NCBI GenBank assembly: GCA_030278955.1 | Contig: JAOANR010000011.1 | Location: forward strand, 44,751,417-44,815,416 | Origin: Hygrophila difformis | Lineage: Eukaryota; Streptophyta; Magnoliopsida; Lamiales; Acanthaceae | Length of the DNA stretch: 64,000 nt | Reading direction: 5' to 3' | Shown here: one piece after another, positions 36,020 through 48,576 of the stretch | Layout of the letters: the number at the start of each line of letters is the position of its first letter | How positions within the stretch are numbered: position 1 is the stretch's first letter | Position numbers and translations under genes: made by a program | The notes under the pieces: model-generated | Seen by the model: the letters and a program-made list of their open reading frames with translations, nothing else | The model's database searches: none | Told to the model about the DNA's origin: nothing

Positions 36020-37909
36020 TATATTTTTGGTATCAGAGCCTAGATTAGACCTTTATTCTTCCATATCTTTCATCCTTAATCAAAAACTCACAAAAAAATA
36101 TCCCACTGGTTACTGTTCATCCGAGATCCGTTTTGATCCTTTGAATATTTCCTGAATCTGAGTTGATATTTGGATTCATTGGGTCGATTACATAAAGATT
36201 CATATAAAATTCGAAATTTTTGGTCAAGGAAATCATTTTCTATGAATTTTTGAAATTCTTGGCTAATATTTCTCAAAATACAAATCTGTGCAGAATCTGT
36301 TTTCACGTTTTCTGAACTGGTCGGTTTGAATCTCTGAAATCTGGGCATATCTTTAGAATCCTCTCGTCGAGTAGATGAGTTTTCATATATCGTTTGCTCA
36401 AATCCGAGTTCGGATGAAAAAGTTATGCTAATTTGAAGTTTATGTGTGTTCTTGTGCAAAAATCCAAAAATTCTTCATGTTTTGCTTCTTGGTCTTGTGA
36501 TTTTCTGTTTACACTCACTGTGTGGATTACTTTTGCATTAATTATTGGTTTGTATGCTTAATTGGTTATTATGCAAGCATTAATCCATGAGTGTTGAGTG
36601 AATATTGAGTGTTGGATTAATTTTTGGGTTAGGGTTTTACTTGAGTGTTCTTGATGTTCTTCATTGTTCTTGAGGCATTCAAGTCATCTTCAAACTGTTC
36701 TTGTGGGATGAGATGAACACCATAAATTCTTCATCCATTTTCTTCCTAGTTGTTTTTTGATCCAATTGATATATCTCAAGGGTGTTATGGGTATTTGAGT
36801 GGGACAAATTGTACAAGGTGGTACAACCCCATTAATTGTGAAGAAAGGGACACTACTTGGGACCATTTGGCTACGGGCTTGACAAAAGAAATCCCACAAA
36901 ATTACTTGGGACTAGCCTACAATTGTTGTACATGTTGGCAAGGGACCACAACCAGCTTGGGATTATTTGTTTGCATGAAAATAGCAAGTGGCAAAGATTT
37001 GGCAATTACAATTTGCAAGACTCGGAATTAAAATTCCCGTTTCATCTTCACATTAAATGCTCCAAGTCTCCGCGGGTCCCACCATCAATTGAGCCATTCT
37101 CATTTGTGCAAATCGTGGAACAGTGGTCGTGATTCTCAATATTTCAACAAGCCCATTCCAAATTACAACAAGTGGGTCTTGAAAAATTGGATTGTGTAAA
37201 ATTTGATTTAATTAATTGGGAAATTATTTTTATTGTTCAATTGATTAAATTAAATTGGGTATTTATTTTACTGTGTGATTTCACTGAATTAAATCACAAA
37301 CAATTTATCGGGTTGAAGTTCCGTCAGTGTTTACAACTGACAGTGGAATTCCCCGAGGAATAAGTGCTTGCACTGTTCCTCTGATTTATTTCACAAATCA
37401 CAGAGTTGAAGCTCCGTCTGCAATTGCAGATAGTGGAGTTCCTCAACAGTAATTAATTACCGAACCACCCTTGATCGCAGTTCGATAGCTTGACTGTATT
37501 TATTGGGTTTGTGTGTGAGGCATATATTTGTGATTCCGAGTGTTTTATTTTGTGAGGTTTTTTCTTTACACCTTAAATTGCGAGGAATCGGATTTATTGT
37601 TTGCAGGCTGATTAATATTGCAAACTATAATTTGTGCACTGCAATCACACACAGAATCTGTGCTTTTCATTGATAGAGTCGAACATTGCATTCTGATTCT
37701 TGCACTGTGCGTCCATTACTTCTTTTTCTCTATCCATACATTGTTAGTTGATACGATTGAGCACTACTTGGCTTACTGGAGCCAAACCAACTGGACGAGA
37801 ATTCGGACCGACAGTGAGGGATACAGTTGTGAGATTACTCTACAAATTTCCTGTTGATTTCTACTAACCTCTTATACATATATCTAGTTTTCTTTGCTTT
37901 TGAACTGAA
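36020..37909 (+). other. Gypsy 5' leader
   Basis: About 1.9 kb of untranslated leader between LTR and gag, beginning with the primer-binding site at 36028-36039. It contains a duplicated unit GTTGAAG(T/C)TCCGTC...AGTGGA.TTCC at 37313-37355 and 37403-37442. No coding sequence was recognised. Confidence 0.7.
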
Positions 37910-40900
37910 ATGGCAGGAAGTACTGATCAAAGATTTGACCAAATCATGGCCGCCATCCAGGCATTATCCGAGACCACAGCCCGAAGGTCTGATTTTGATT
38001 CCATGCGCCGAACCGTAGATGAAACTGAGGTGCGAGTCACTGAAATCACTGAGCGCATAGACACTTTAGCTACCGAAGTAGCGAGAGGGAATTCCTTATG
38101 GGGAGAGGCACTCCAGACTCGAGTCATGCAACAAGTTGAGCGCAGGCTTGAGGAAGCTTTCTGTCATACTCCGTCACCTCCCAATGTCACCCCCGGAAGC
38201 ACAAGTGGAGTGAACAGATCAGACATGGAAGAAGCAGATGCAGCCATTGAGGAGAGGGAACTACAATTTGGAACATACAACAGACAGCAAGGCCCACAAG
38301 GCCCACGAACAGCACCACCGCCACCTCGGCCACGGGTCCCGACAAATACTCAGTTCCAGAATCCACCACCACCTCCGGCACCTGCCGCCCCAGCAGTAGC
38401 TCCAAGAACACCATTACATCAACCCATTCGGCAGAGGCTAAACATAAATCCCTCTCCAGTGGACCTTCCCGAAAACGATTTCGAGGAAGAGGACATACAT
38501 CGAGCCCCTGTTGAGCACAACCGACTAGAAGCTGATCTTCGAGGAATCAAATTCACAATTCCGGCATTCAAGGGCACGAATGATCCAGAGGAATTCATCG
38601 ATTGGAGGCAATCTATTGAGTTGATCTACGATTGCCAACAATACAACGAGTTCACAAAGATCCAACTTGCCGTTTGTGAATTCAAGGACTATGCTCTCAC
38701 TTGGTGGCAGAAAATTCAACACGACGGACAGCGTCTAGGACTTCCCCCTATTTCTACATGGGCCGAACTGATGCATGCAATGGAAAAGAGGTTTGTTCCT
38801 AGCAGTTATTTTGATGACTTGTACATGAAGGTTAATTTTTGTGTGCAGGGTAACCGAACTGTGGACGAATACTACAGGGACTTGGAACGCCTCATGATGA
38901 GAGCCCAGATCAATGAGGATGAACCGCTACTGATAGCCAGGTTCAAAAGAGGATTGAAAAGAGAGGTCCTAGCAGAAATCAAATTAAGGACATACACTGG
39001 TTTGGAACATTTGGTGCAGCTAGCCATTGAGATCGATCGCCAACTGAGGGATAGACCGGTCAAGTCCACGATCATTTCAAACACCACCAAGTATAGGACA
39101 ACAAGGTCAAATGAACAGCCCTCGAAGCCCCATGACCGATACGGAAAGCCCAATACACTTAAGGATGACAGGCCCAACAGGCCCAGAGCATTTGAGATGA
39201 GCAAAGATTTTAAGGATCCATACCGATACAGGAAAGATGAAAGGGATAAGCCCAAGCGGGACATCAAGGATGTCACCTGTTTCAAGTGTGGACAGAAAGG
39301 TCATTATTCCCGAGATTGTCCGCGAAGAGAAAGGCGAATGGTTATGATTGAACCGGGAACTTGGAAAGAAATTGACTCTGATGAAGAGCGAGAGGAAGCT
39401 GAGCATGAAGAAGAAGATGGTGGTTATGAACAGTATCCAGATGAGGGCGATCTGAGCCGAGTAGTCTTGGAAGAAGATGAAGAAGAGTATGTGACGAATT
39501 TCATCGCCATGAGGGCATTGACCGCTGACAAAGCTGATGAATCCAACAGCAATGCAACGGAACAGAGAGATAATTTATTTCACTATCATTGTAAATTAAA
39601 GGGCAATGTAGCATCTCTGATTATAGACAATGGCAGCTGTGTGAACGCTGTAAGCCTGTATACTGTGCGTAGATTAGGACTACCAATGCAAGATCATGTG
39701 AAGCCATATCATCTACACTGGATGAATGAGCACGGGACTACAAAGGTCGCGAAGCAAGCCAGGGTGCCAATTACCATCGGCCCTTACTCAGAGGAGATTT
39801 TATGCGATGTAGTGCCCATGATCGCATGTCATGTGTTATTGGGAAGACCTTGGATGTACGACAAACGAGTCATCTATAGAGGCACAGAGAATGACCTCTC
39901 TTTCCGCAATGGCCAAAGCAGAATTATGATGAAGTCACTACCGCCGAAAACTGTTAAGATTGACCATCGAAATTTAGTGGAAAACATCCGGAAGGAGGAA
40001 GAGAAGTTCAAGAGAAAACAGAGAGGTAAAGGGATTATAATTGATTCTGATAATTCTAATCCATCTCTTTTATCCTTGACAGGTCATGATCGATGCTTGC
40101 TTTTCACAAAGCAAGAACTGGAAGCAGCTATTGAGGACGCACCCCTACCAGGTCACTGTTTCCTAGCTTTTGTTAAACCCGTTGAAGAAACTTCTAAGAA
40201 CTCTCCTACTACACTCAATGTACCTGAAATTTTTCGCAGGATGCTCCAAGACAATATGGATGTTTTTCCGGAAGAACTGCCAGCAAGGTTACCACCTTTG
40301 AGAGGTGTAGAGCATCGGATTGACTTTGTACCAGGAGCGTCAGTTCCAAATAGGCCTGCATACCGCATGAACCCCGAGGAAACGAAAGAAGTCCAAAAGC
40401 AAGTTTAGGAACTGTTGGACAAAGGCTGGGTTCGGGAGAGTCTATCTCCATGTGCAGTACCGGTGTTGCTGGTACCAAAGAAAAATGGAACGTGGAGGAT
40501 GTGTGTTGACTGCCGAGCTGTTAATGCAATTACAATCAAGTACCGCCATCCGATCCCGCGACTCGATGACATGCTCGATGAGCTGGGTGGAGCAAGTATT
40601 TTCACGAAGATAGATTTGAAAAGCGGTTATCACCAGATCCGCATGCAGCCAGGAGACGAATGGAAAACAGCTTTCAAAACCAAGTTCGGACTGTATGAAT
40701 GGCTCGTGATGCCCTTCGGACTTACTAATGCTCCCTCCACATTTATGAGGCTCATGAATGAAACTTTAAGGGAGTTCATTGGAAAATTCGTTGTTGTGTA
40801 CTTTGATGATATTCTTATTTATAGTCACAACGAATCTGATCATGTAAAGCATGTTGTACAGGTAATTATCAAGCTGAGGAAGGCCGAGCTTTATGCAAAT

Positions 40901-43086
40901 TTCGAGAAGTGCACCTTCCACGTGCCTGAAGTCACATTCTTAGGCTTCATCGTTGGAGGAAATGGACTGAAGGTGGATGAGTCCAAGATCAAAGCAATTT
41001 CTGAATGGACATCACCTACCAACGTTAATGAAGTAAGAAGATTTTTGGGTATGTGCGGGTTTTTCAGAAGATTCGTGCCACAGTTCAGTGTGATTGCCGC
41101 ACCGATGATCTCATTGCTGAAGAAGGGGCTCCAATTCAAATGGGGACTAAAGGAGCAAAAATCATTTGAAGAGTTAAAGGATAAGCTCACCCGTGCGCCG
41201 GTATTAGCACTTCCGAATTTTGACCTTCCATTTGAGATCGAATGCGTCGCATCCGGAACCGGCATGGGCGCAGTATTGTTGCAAGATGGGAAGCCGATTG
41301 CCTACCACAGTGAGAAGTTTGGAGCAGCTCAACTGAACTACTCCACGTATGACAAGGAATTGTATGCTGTGGTACAAGCATTGCGGACATGGCAACACTA
41401 CTTGCGAGGGAGAGAGTTTATTATCCACACAGATCATGAGACACTGAAGCATATCCGAGGACAGGGGCAACTGAAAAATGCAAGACATGCCCGATGGAGC
41501 TCATTCATTGAATCATTCCCGTATGTGATCTGTTACAAGAAGGGGAAAGATAACGTGGTTGCTGATGCCTTATCAAGAAGACTGAATCTCGCAGCTTTTG
41601 CAACTACGTATCTGATCGGATTCGAGCACATAAAGGAATTATATGCTCAAGATGCTGATTTTGGGGAGATCTACAAGAAAACCGACAAAATATCCTTTAA
41701 AGAATATTCTCAATTGAATGGTTTTCTTTATTTTGAAAATAAATTATGTATACCAAAAGGATCCATCAGAGAACTTCTAATTACTGAAGCACATTCTGGT
41801 GACATGATGGGTCACTTTGGTCGAATTGCAACTATGAGTGTCCTAACTGAACGTTTTTATTGGCCAGGAATGGAGAAACAAGTCAGTGACTTCATCAACA
41901 AGTGCATTACCTGTTTGAGGGCCAAGTCAACCACCATGCCATATGGACTTTATCAAGCCTTACCTGTACCAGAGGGGCCATGGATTGATTTATCTATGGA
42001 CTTTGTTTTGGGATTGTCTCGCACTGCTCGGGCTAAAGATTCTATTTTTGTGGTTGTTGACAGGTTCTCGAAGATGGCGCATTTTATTCCCTGTGCCAAA
42101 ACGAACGATGCACACCACGTGGCCAAGATATTCTTCAAGGAAGTTGTGAGACTCCACGGTGTGCCACGGACAATTGTTTCCGACAGGGACGCAAAATTTG
42201 TAAGTTATTTTTGGAAATCCTTGTGGGCTGAGATTGGGACAAGACTGTTATTTTCCACTGCATATCACCCCCAAACTGATGGGCAAACTGAAGCAGTAAA
42301 TCGAGTTTTAGGTAATTTACTTAGAATTATCACTGCTACTAACAGTAAAAGTTGGGATGATGCTTACCTTACATTGAATTTGCATATAGTAGACATGTAC
42401 ACAGCGCAACACATATGTCACCATTTGAGGTTGTGTACGGGTTTAACCCACTGACACCGATTGATTTGTTGCCATTGCCTCGCAATGAGCATTTGAATAT
42501 CAATGGCAGGGACAGGGGGCAAGCAATCAAAGAAATGCATGCTGATGTAAAGAACAGACTAGTCAAAGCTGCTGAAGGTTATACCAAATATAACAACCGT
42601 GGTCGGAAGGAACTGAAGCTTGATCCCGGAGATTGGGTGTGGCTCAATTGGAAAAATGAACGATTCCCAGCGAGCAGACGCAACGAATTATCTCCGCGAG
42701 GAGATGGACCATTTAAAGTTTTAGAAAGGATTAATAATAATGCGTACAAATTGCAATTATCTGAAGAATATGGTCATATTAATCATGTCTTTAATGTTGC
42801 AGATCTGTCACTGTTCGAGAGGGATGAGGAAAATGCTGATCGGTTGATGGATCAACCTTCCCAAGGGGGTGGGGATGGCATGGGAGCCAGAACTGTAGCA
42901 CTTAGCATTCCGGAAGGACCCTGCTCTAAGCAACGTGCCAAGAGGTTCCTCAACACCATCGCCAAAATACTATCCGATGAATCCGAGGTGTGGGAACATA
43001 AATTGAGCTACCCGGATAAAAATGGGCCGAGATTGATAATCCATTTAATTGAAGATGTTGGGCCAAGGAACTTAATGAAGAAGTAG
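37910..43086 (+). pseudogene. Gypsy gag-pol, one stop codon and one frameshift
   Basis: Residues 1-832 (37910-40408) hold a coiled N terminus, the gag domain (FKGTNDPEEFIDW, TWWQKIQ), a CCHC knuckle CFKCGQKGHYSRDC, an aspartic protease with an altered active site (IIDNGS), and the start of RT. A TAG at 40406-40408, where relatives have Glu, stops the frame. The same frame resumes with RT ([22 protein letters not shown]), RNase H (HTDHETLKH) and integrase ([37 protein letters not shown]). A one-base loss near 42363 shifts the frame, which resumes from about 42377. The C terminus (PGDWVWLNW) continues into the 3' LTR to 43086. Two lesions make it inactive without rescue. Confidence 0.93.
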
Positions 43087-43575
43087 AAGTGTCGAGACCC
43101 ACACGAGCTCAAGGCCCACAAGCAAGACCACCAACACATTATGGATGTACTTAGACTTTATTATTTTCGTAGCTTTGGTACTTGTTTAATTTACATAGCA
43201 AGTCGTTTAATTCCGTGTAATATGGTTTGCCTATATATAGGGCATTACCAACACTTTGTAATGCACCCTTTGAATGAATATAATGGAAATCACTTGGAGA
43301 GTGTTTGTATGCTTTGTTTGAAAGGTCACCCATGAATTCATCCCTTGTTGGATAATTCCTTTCAAGCTTGAGATGTGCTTGATCGTATCGACACCTTGAA
43401 GATTGTTGATCGAGGGAATCGTGGCTCATTTAGTGTGTCCATTGATCCAAGATTAAGCTTTCGGTAAAGAAAATCTCAACCTATCCTTTTATTTTCATTT
43501 TGAGTTCATCCTTGTTAATCTTTGTTCTTCATCTTGTTCATCATCGAATACTGTGTCTAATCCCGATCCATGGCA
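42881..43575 (+). repeat. Gypsy 3' LTR
   Basis: 695 bp, followed by the target duplication CCCAT at 43576-43580. It contains the last codons of pol. Confidence 0.95.
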
Positions 43576-43939
43576 CCCATCTCCACCATTTCCCCAAGCA
43601 ACCGCCGCCTCCGATCGAGCTCCGGTCATCTCCCTCGCAGCTCCGGCGACCTCCACTGCCGTCCTCCTCCAATCGACCACCACCAGCCCCCGCTGCCATC
43701 CCGAGCACCACCGTCGCCGACGCTCGTCTCCGCCGCCGACCACCAGATCCGCCTCCGACCACTGCTCCAACCTCATCCTCAAAATTCAGAAAACAGAAGA
43801 GAAAGAGAGGAGAAAGAAATGAAAGAACACAGTAAGAAGATGGGAGAAGAAGAAGAAAGAAAAATGGAAGAAGGAAAAATGGAGGAGGAGAAGAAAGAGA
43901 AGAAGAGAGAAGAGAAGAGGAAAAGTTGGGAAACAAAGT

Positions 43940-45620
43940 GAATTCGGTCTATTGAAGATAGACCGAATTGATTTTAACAGACCGAATTGGAGGAAATTAA
44001 GAGAAAAAAGAATGGAAAGGGTGCAATTCGAATTAAGTGGTGTAATTTGGTCTAAACCGAATTGGAAGAGAAGCAGAAATAAGAAGAGAATGGGAAGCAA
44101 TTCGGTCTAGATGGAGCAATTCGGTCTAAACCGAATTGAGAGAGACCGAATTGATGTGAATTAAAAGTGGAGTGGGGCCCGCGCCTTTTGAATTGGAAGG
44201 CCCAGGACTTGAGGTCCCGAACAAGCTAAAAATTTTGTCTCTTCCTACTTGGACTCCGGCACCCGTCTCCTCCCACGCAGCTCAAGACCCATGTCTAGGG
44301 TTTTTTCCCTATAAATATCCCCTCCATTTTACTTCAAAAGGGGCAGAGCACACAGTCTGGATATTTTTTCTTCCCTGTTCTTGGAGAGAACAATGGGTTT
44401 TGGTTAGTTTAGAGTAGATTTTTTTTTATCTTTTGCAATGTAGTTTAATATTTATTAGTTGTAGCTGTAATGTAGTTTGTAAATAGTTGTTTTTATTTTA
44501 TTAGTGTAGCCATTTTCCATATTTTTACAGTTTTCTAGTTTATACATAAATTTGAGGACACCCAAATAATGGGTTGTTCTTGAACTTTTAATGTTTTCTA
44601 GTGGATGAAATACAAGAAAATGCTTCACAAATTTGGTATGGGTTCTTTTGCTCTTTTATTTATTTTGCTTTCTAACTTTCAATAAATGTATGAATGTGGG
44701 TTTTGAGCATGGTTGTAGCCTTAGACATACTCTTATTTTTTATTGTTCTTGGATAGCTAGATAATTTTAGAGATAGTGCCCTTTTCTAGGTTTTATTTTT
44801 ATTTTATTTGTGGCCTAGATCTAATTTTTATTTTTATAGTGCTTCCTTAGATAATGTTGGTGTTCTTCCTTAATATGCTTGTAGTTTTAGATTTTTCATT
44901 ATTTTTTGTAGATTTGTCTTTTAATTTCATGTTTGTAGTTCTAGGGTTTAATTCATGCTATTACCCATTGTATATACATGTACCTTGCTATTCCCTAAAA
45001 TGCTCAATAGTGTGGCTGTGAGGTGACACTGATGTGAAATGAAGGATTTGGTAAATCTCATCCATCATAAACCGCACAGTGGAAACCGAACTAATACTTG
45101 TGAGCACAAAAATATCACTTATGTGAAAAATTGTATGCAATTCGGTCTAAGGCAATTCGGTCTATACCGAATTGCTCATGAAGACCGAATTGCATAACAA
45201 AAAGTGTTGTCTTTATGTGGTTTCTATGCAATTCGGTCTATACCGAATTGCTCATGAAGACCGAATTGCTCATATACACCGAATTGACTTTGGAGACCAC
45301 ATTGTATGCATATCATCCCTTCATGCCTTAGTTTATTTTCTGTCTTTTCCTAATTCGAATTGCCAATTCGGTTTAAACCGAATTGACTTGGTAATTCGAA
45401 TTACCCTCATTTTGAAGCAATTGCCTTAGCCAAATTTGAGTGAGGGAATGACTTCATTAATTCGGTTTGTCCAATTTGGTTTAGATCGAATTGCTTGACA
45501 AATCGAATTAGATGATGTTTCACATCCTTGCAAGGATTAATTGGGTAAGGAAATACTTCATACCTCATGCATTCTCAATTCGGTCTATATTGCACTCAAC
45601 CTAATAGCCCGAATTGCTTT
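43940..45620. repeat. Dispersed CAATTCGGT / ACCGAATTG inverted-motif array
   Basis: About twenty copies of CAATTCGGTCTA-like or its inverse occur in 1.7 kb, many paired into palindromes. Examples are 44118-44139, 45151-45172, 45229-45250 and a perfect 22-bp palindrome at 45364-45385. Two clusters (43940-44160 and 45135-45620) flank a stretch with a TATA box. It lies within the putative solo LTR. Confidence 0.85.
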
Positions 45621-45699
45621 CTTCCTTCTATTTTAAAACCTCAAAAATATTTTATCTTCCTGAGTTGTGTAAGTTGCATGGGTATCTTGGGCTTCGGCC

Positions 45700-47700
45700 C
45701 ATTACATCCACTTTTATCCATTACACATCTCAATGCATTAGTGTCTAAATTATTGTGTGATTAACACTCACACAGTAACAAAAATATTCTTTTAATTTCA
45801 TCTTTTCTTTTTACCGTGTTGTGTGAAACAGCTAGTAAGGAATATATCAGACTAATGTTGGCGGGTATTCCCACACGGATAAACTAGCTCGTAGTCTGAA
45901 TATTAATTATTAGTTGTTATTTTGCATGGTCCGGATAGTGGTCGGTGGAAGCCTTGGCGGTTCGTCCATCCGGGATTATAATAGCTGCTCAGCTGACTCC
46001 TATCCGGATACAGTTTTCTTTTCTTTATCTTAATTTCAAACCCGAATTTCGAGTTACAGTACTGTTAGATAGATAGTGTCGATCAACACTGTCATAGCAT
46101 TACTGTAGTAAGAAAACGTGTAGGTTTTTCCTCACTCATAGACAGTAGGACTCTCGATGATAGCGATCACTGTCATTAAGGGATCCCTACTGTCTACAAT
46201 CATTCCATCTGGAATACTTGGGAACCGGATAGCAGATGTTTGCAATCCGGATAACCCCAATTATTTCTGGCACTCTTTTTAGCCAATTTCTTCTTATCTC
46301 AGGCTAATCCATCTTTGTGTATCAAATTCTGTCTAACCCCACCATATATTTTGGGGTATTTTATTTTACTTCTCATATACATGTATGCATGATATTATTA
46401 TGTAGATATTGTGGTCTATTATATTTTGGAGATCCTTCTCCTTGGACATAGAAGTCTTGATTTAAATCAAATGTTACATAATAAATTTCCACAAAAATCA
46501 CTTTATAAAATCCGGATCTGAGTAAGGGATAAATTCGACAGTTATGACTAACTCATATTCTATTGGGGGTTGATTTTGAGAACTTAGAAGTAGAGTCAGC
46601 GATTAGGTCTCACCTAGACTGAAAGGATCTGTGTTTTAATTGAGAGTTTAGTACCTGTTTAGGGAATGATTTTCAAATATCTATTTGTTTTCTCAAAATT
46701 ACTGTGTGTTGGAAATCTTGTATTAAGTGTTGCATCGAATCAGTGTCCACTTGGATTCGGACAAGATGTGATAAATAATATTGGAGGAACAACATATAGG
46801 CCTTGGTTAAATTCTAAGGTAGGGTTGAGTATTCTTTCAACTACTATCTTCTCCCGCCAAAGCCTAAAATTGAGTCTCGAGTGAGTACATTCGGAATAGA
46901 TCTTCATAGGTCTGTTCCACTCATGTTTGTATCTCATAACTAACCGGATGTTATAAGCCCTGTGGCTTACTGATATTTGGGAAGTTCTAAATCTGCATCT
47001 GGTCACCAAGACCAGGGGCTCTTTTATACTAATGAAATGAGATGATCTTTTAAGACTTCCGAGTGATAGGTTTTAAATGCTTTCTTTACTGCTTTCTTTA
47101 TCGCTTTCTTTAAATTGCTTTCATAGAGGTCACTCGGAAGAATTAGAGGTTGGCCGCCGGTTTTAAGGTTTAAGAGTTATGGTTAGTTCGGGATTAGATT
47201 TAGACTTTGGGTGTGACAAGGGGGATGATAGGAGTACTTGGCATGTCAACTAATGATATGTTAGGTGTTGATTGTCCACCACAGATGAATAACATGCCTC
47301 TACATGGCCATGTGAGGGCAGTTGTGAGTCTGTGGTATCTTAGATTTTGATGTCTTAAGAGCATGCAACTTCTGACTGTAAGTACCTGTCTATTAAAGGG
47401 AACATAGTCTAGAAAGCATGAGAGTTAGCTAACTGACGAACTATCCCAAGCAAAGATCTGTGTATTAAAAAAGGAAGTTTACTTGTGTCTCATCTGAAAT
47501 CTTGTCCAATCTTTATTATTTCCTTCGTGTCCCTTCTGTCACTTTTTAAAACTGCTTTCATAGAATAATTTTACCCGCTTTCTTAGCATAATTCTTATTG
47601 CTTTCTTAGAATAGATTTAACTGCTTTTTAGACTAAATTTACCATGCTTTGTAGGATAATTTTACTGCTTTCATAATCTAATTTAATTTATTGTCAAGTA
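45700..47700. other. Non-coding interior of the putative solo LTR
   Basis: About 2 kb with no coding sequence recognised. Short motifs recur, such as CTTTCTTTA/GCTTTC runs at 47070-47130 and 47550-47670. Confidence 0.5.
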
Positions 47701-47859
47701 GTTGTTAGAAACCATTGCAAAACTTGAATCGAGTAACCGAGTGGAAAATCTTAGTAAACGACATGGGCCCTGCTTCTACCGCACATCCTCCAGTGAACGA
47801 TCCGGTCTTACTATAAATTACTGCAATTTTTGACACCGTGCGTTTTCGGGGGCACAGTT

Positions 47860-48516
47860 TCTTAACAAGAGTAATAAAAACGTGACAACCTATAGATATA
47901 TCCCTAATCCCAAATCCATCTTCATAAATTGGTTTCATTAAATAAAAATTGAAAACCAGGATTATTATGTTTCAGAAAATACTCTTGTAATGGGAACTTG
48001 TCAAAAGTTTCATGGCAAGGATCCTCATGGCAGGAAATTGTCAAAAGTTTCATGCCGGGGAGTTCCACAGCGCCGTTTGATGTCAAAGTTTCCCACATGA
48101 GTAATAAAAAGTGAAATATATCCTTAACCCTTTCCCATAAATCATAACTCTTTTTATTTAATAAATTCAAACTTGATATATTTTATAAAATACTCGTGTA
48201 GGAAATTGTCAAAATTTTCATGGCGCCGTTGCCGGGGAGCATGCATACAGTTGTAATAAATAATACTATATTAAGTATTGAACACTGATGTCTGTTAAGA
48301 TTGAATTGTCTACCCCCGGCTGCACCACGAAATTTGTCAAAAGTTTCATGGCGAGGAGTTTCATGGCGCCATTTGAAATCAAAGTTTCCCACATGAGTAA
48401 TAAAAAGTGAAATATATCCTTAACCCATTCCCATAAATCATAACTCTTTTTATTTAATAAATTCAAACTTGATATATTTTATAAAATACTCGTGTAGGAA
48501 ATTGTCAAAAGTTTCA
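47860..48516. repeat. Three degenerate tandem copies of a 160-300-bp unit
   Basis: A unit containing GAGTAATAAAAAGTGAAATA, CCCATAAATCATAACTC and GAAATTGTCAAAAGTTTCA appears at about 48080-48225 and 48376-48516 with high similarity. A more diverged copy is at about 47867-48035. Confidence 0.75.
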
Positions 48517-48576
48517 CGAGGATAGTGAAATGCTGTTCCAAGGGTAAGTGCTTCACCTACCCGTTCCCCTACCCCA

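Larger units (their letters stand above)
35325..43575 (+). mobile_element. Ty3-gypsy LTR retrotransposon, nearly complete
   Basis: The LTRs 35325-36019 and 42881-43575 are each 695 bp with TG...CA ends and about eight differences. A tRNA-Met primer site (TGGTATCAGAGC) is at 36028-36039 and a G-rich polypurine tract is at 42863-42880. The target duplication CCCAT lies at 35315-35319 and 43576-43580. On the left, five extra bases (TGGTA) separate it from the LTR. Gene order gag, protease, RT, RNase H, integrase is that of Ty3-gypsy. Pol runs on into the 3' LTR, and the C-terminal region (PRGDGPFKVLERINNNAYKL, then a SKQRAKRF tail) resembles chromovirus/CRM-type elements. That clade call is tentative. 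Confidence 0.95.
34759..48516 (+). mobile_element. Inserted TG...CA element, probable giant solo LTR (outer host of the gypsy element)
   Basis: It starts TGATAATGACC and ends GTTTCA, with CGAGG duplicated on both sides (34754-34758 and 48517-48521) inside the LINE. Without the gypsy element it is about 5.5 kb. TG...CA ends plus a 5-bp duplication are LTR-retrotransposon hallmarks. I found no second copy of its ends, no primer site and no pol, so a solo LTR is the simplest reading. A TATAAATA box at 44310-44317 fits an LTR promoter. It contains GC-rich (43581-43780), purine-rich (43790-43930) and CAATTCGGT-repeat (43940-45620) blocks and degenerate repeats near the right end. The orientation is assumed from the TATA box. 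Confidence 0.6.

Noticed and set aside
43500..43941. Several Pro/Arg-rich and Glu/Lys-rich frames on both strands
   Set aside because: They overlap one another in low-complexity GC-rich and purine-rich DNA across the LTR end, with no domain recognised.
34759..48516. Full-length LTR element with two LTRs
   Set aside because: I compared the first and last 550 bases (gypsy removed) and saw no direct repeat, so only a solo-LTR reading is kept.
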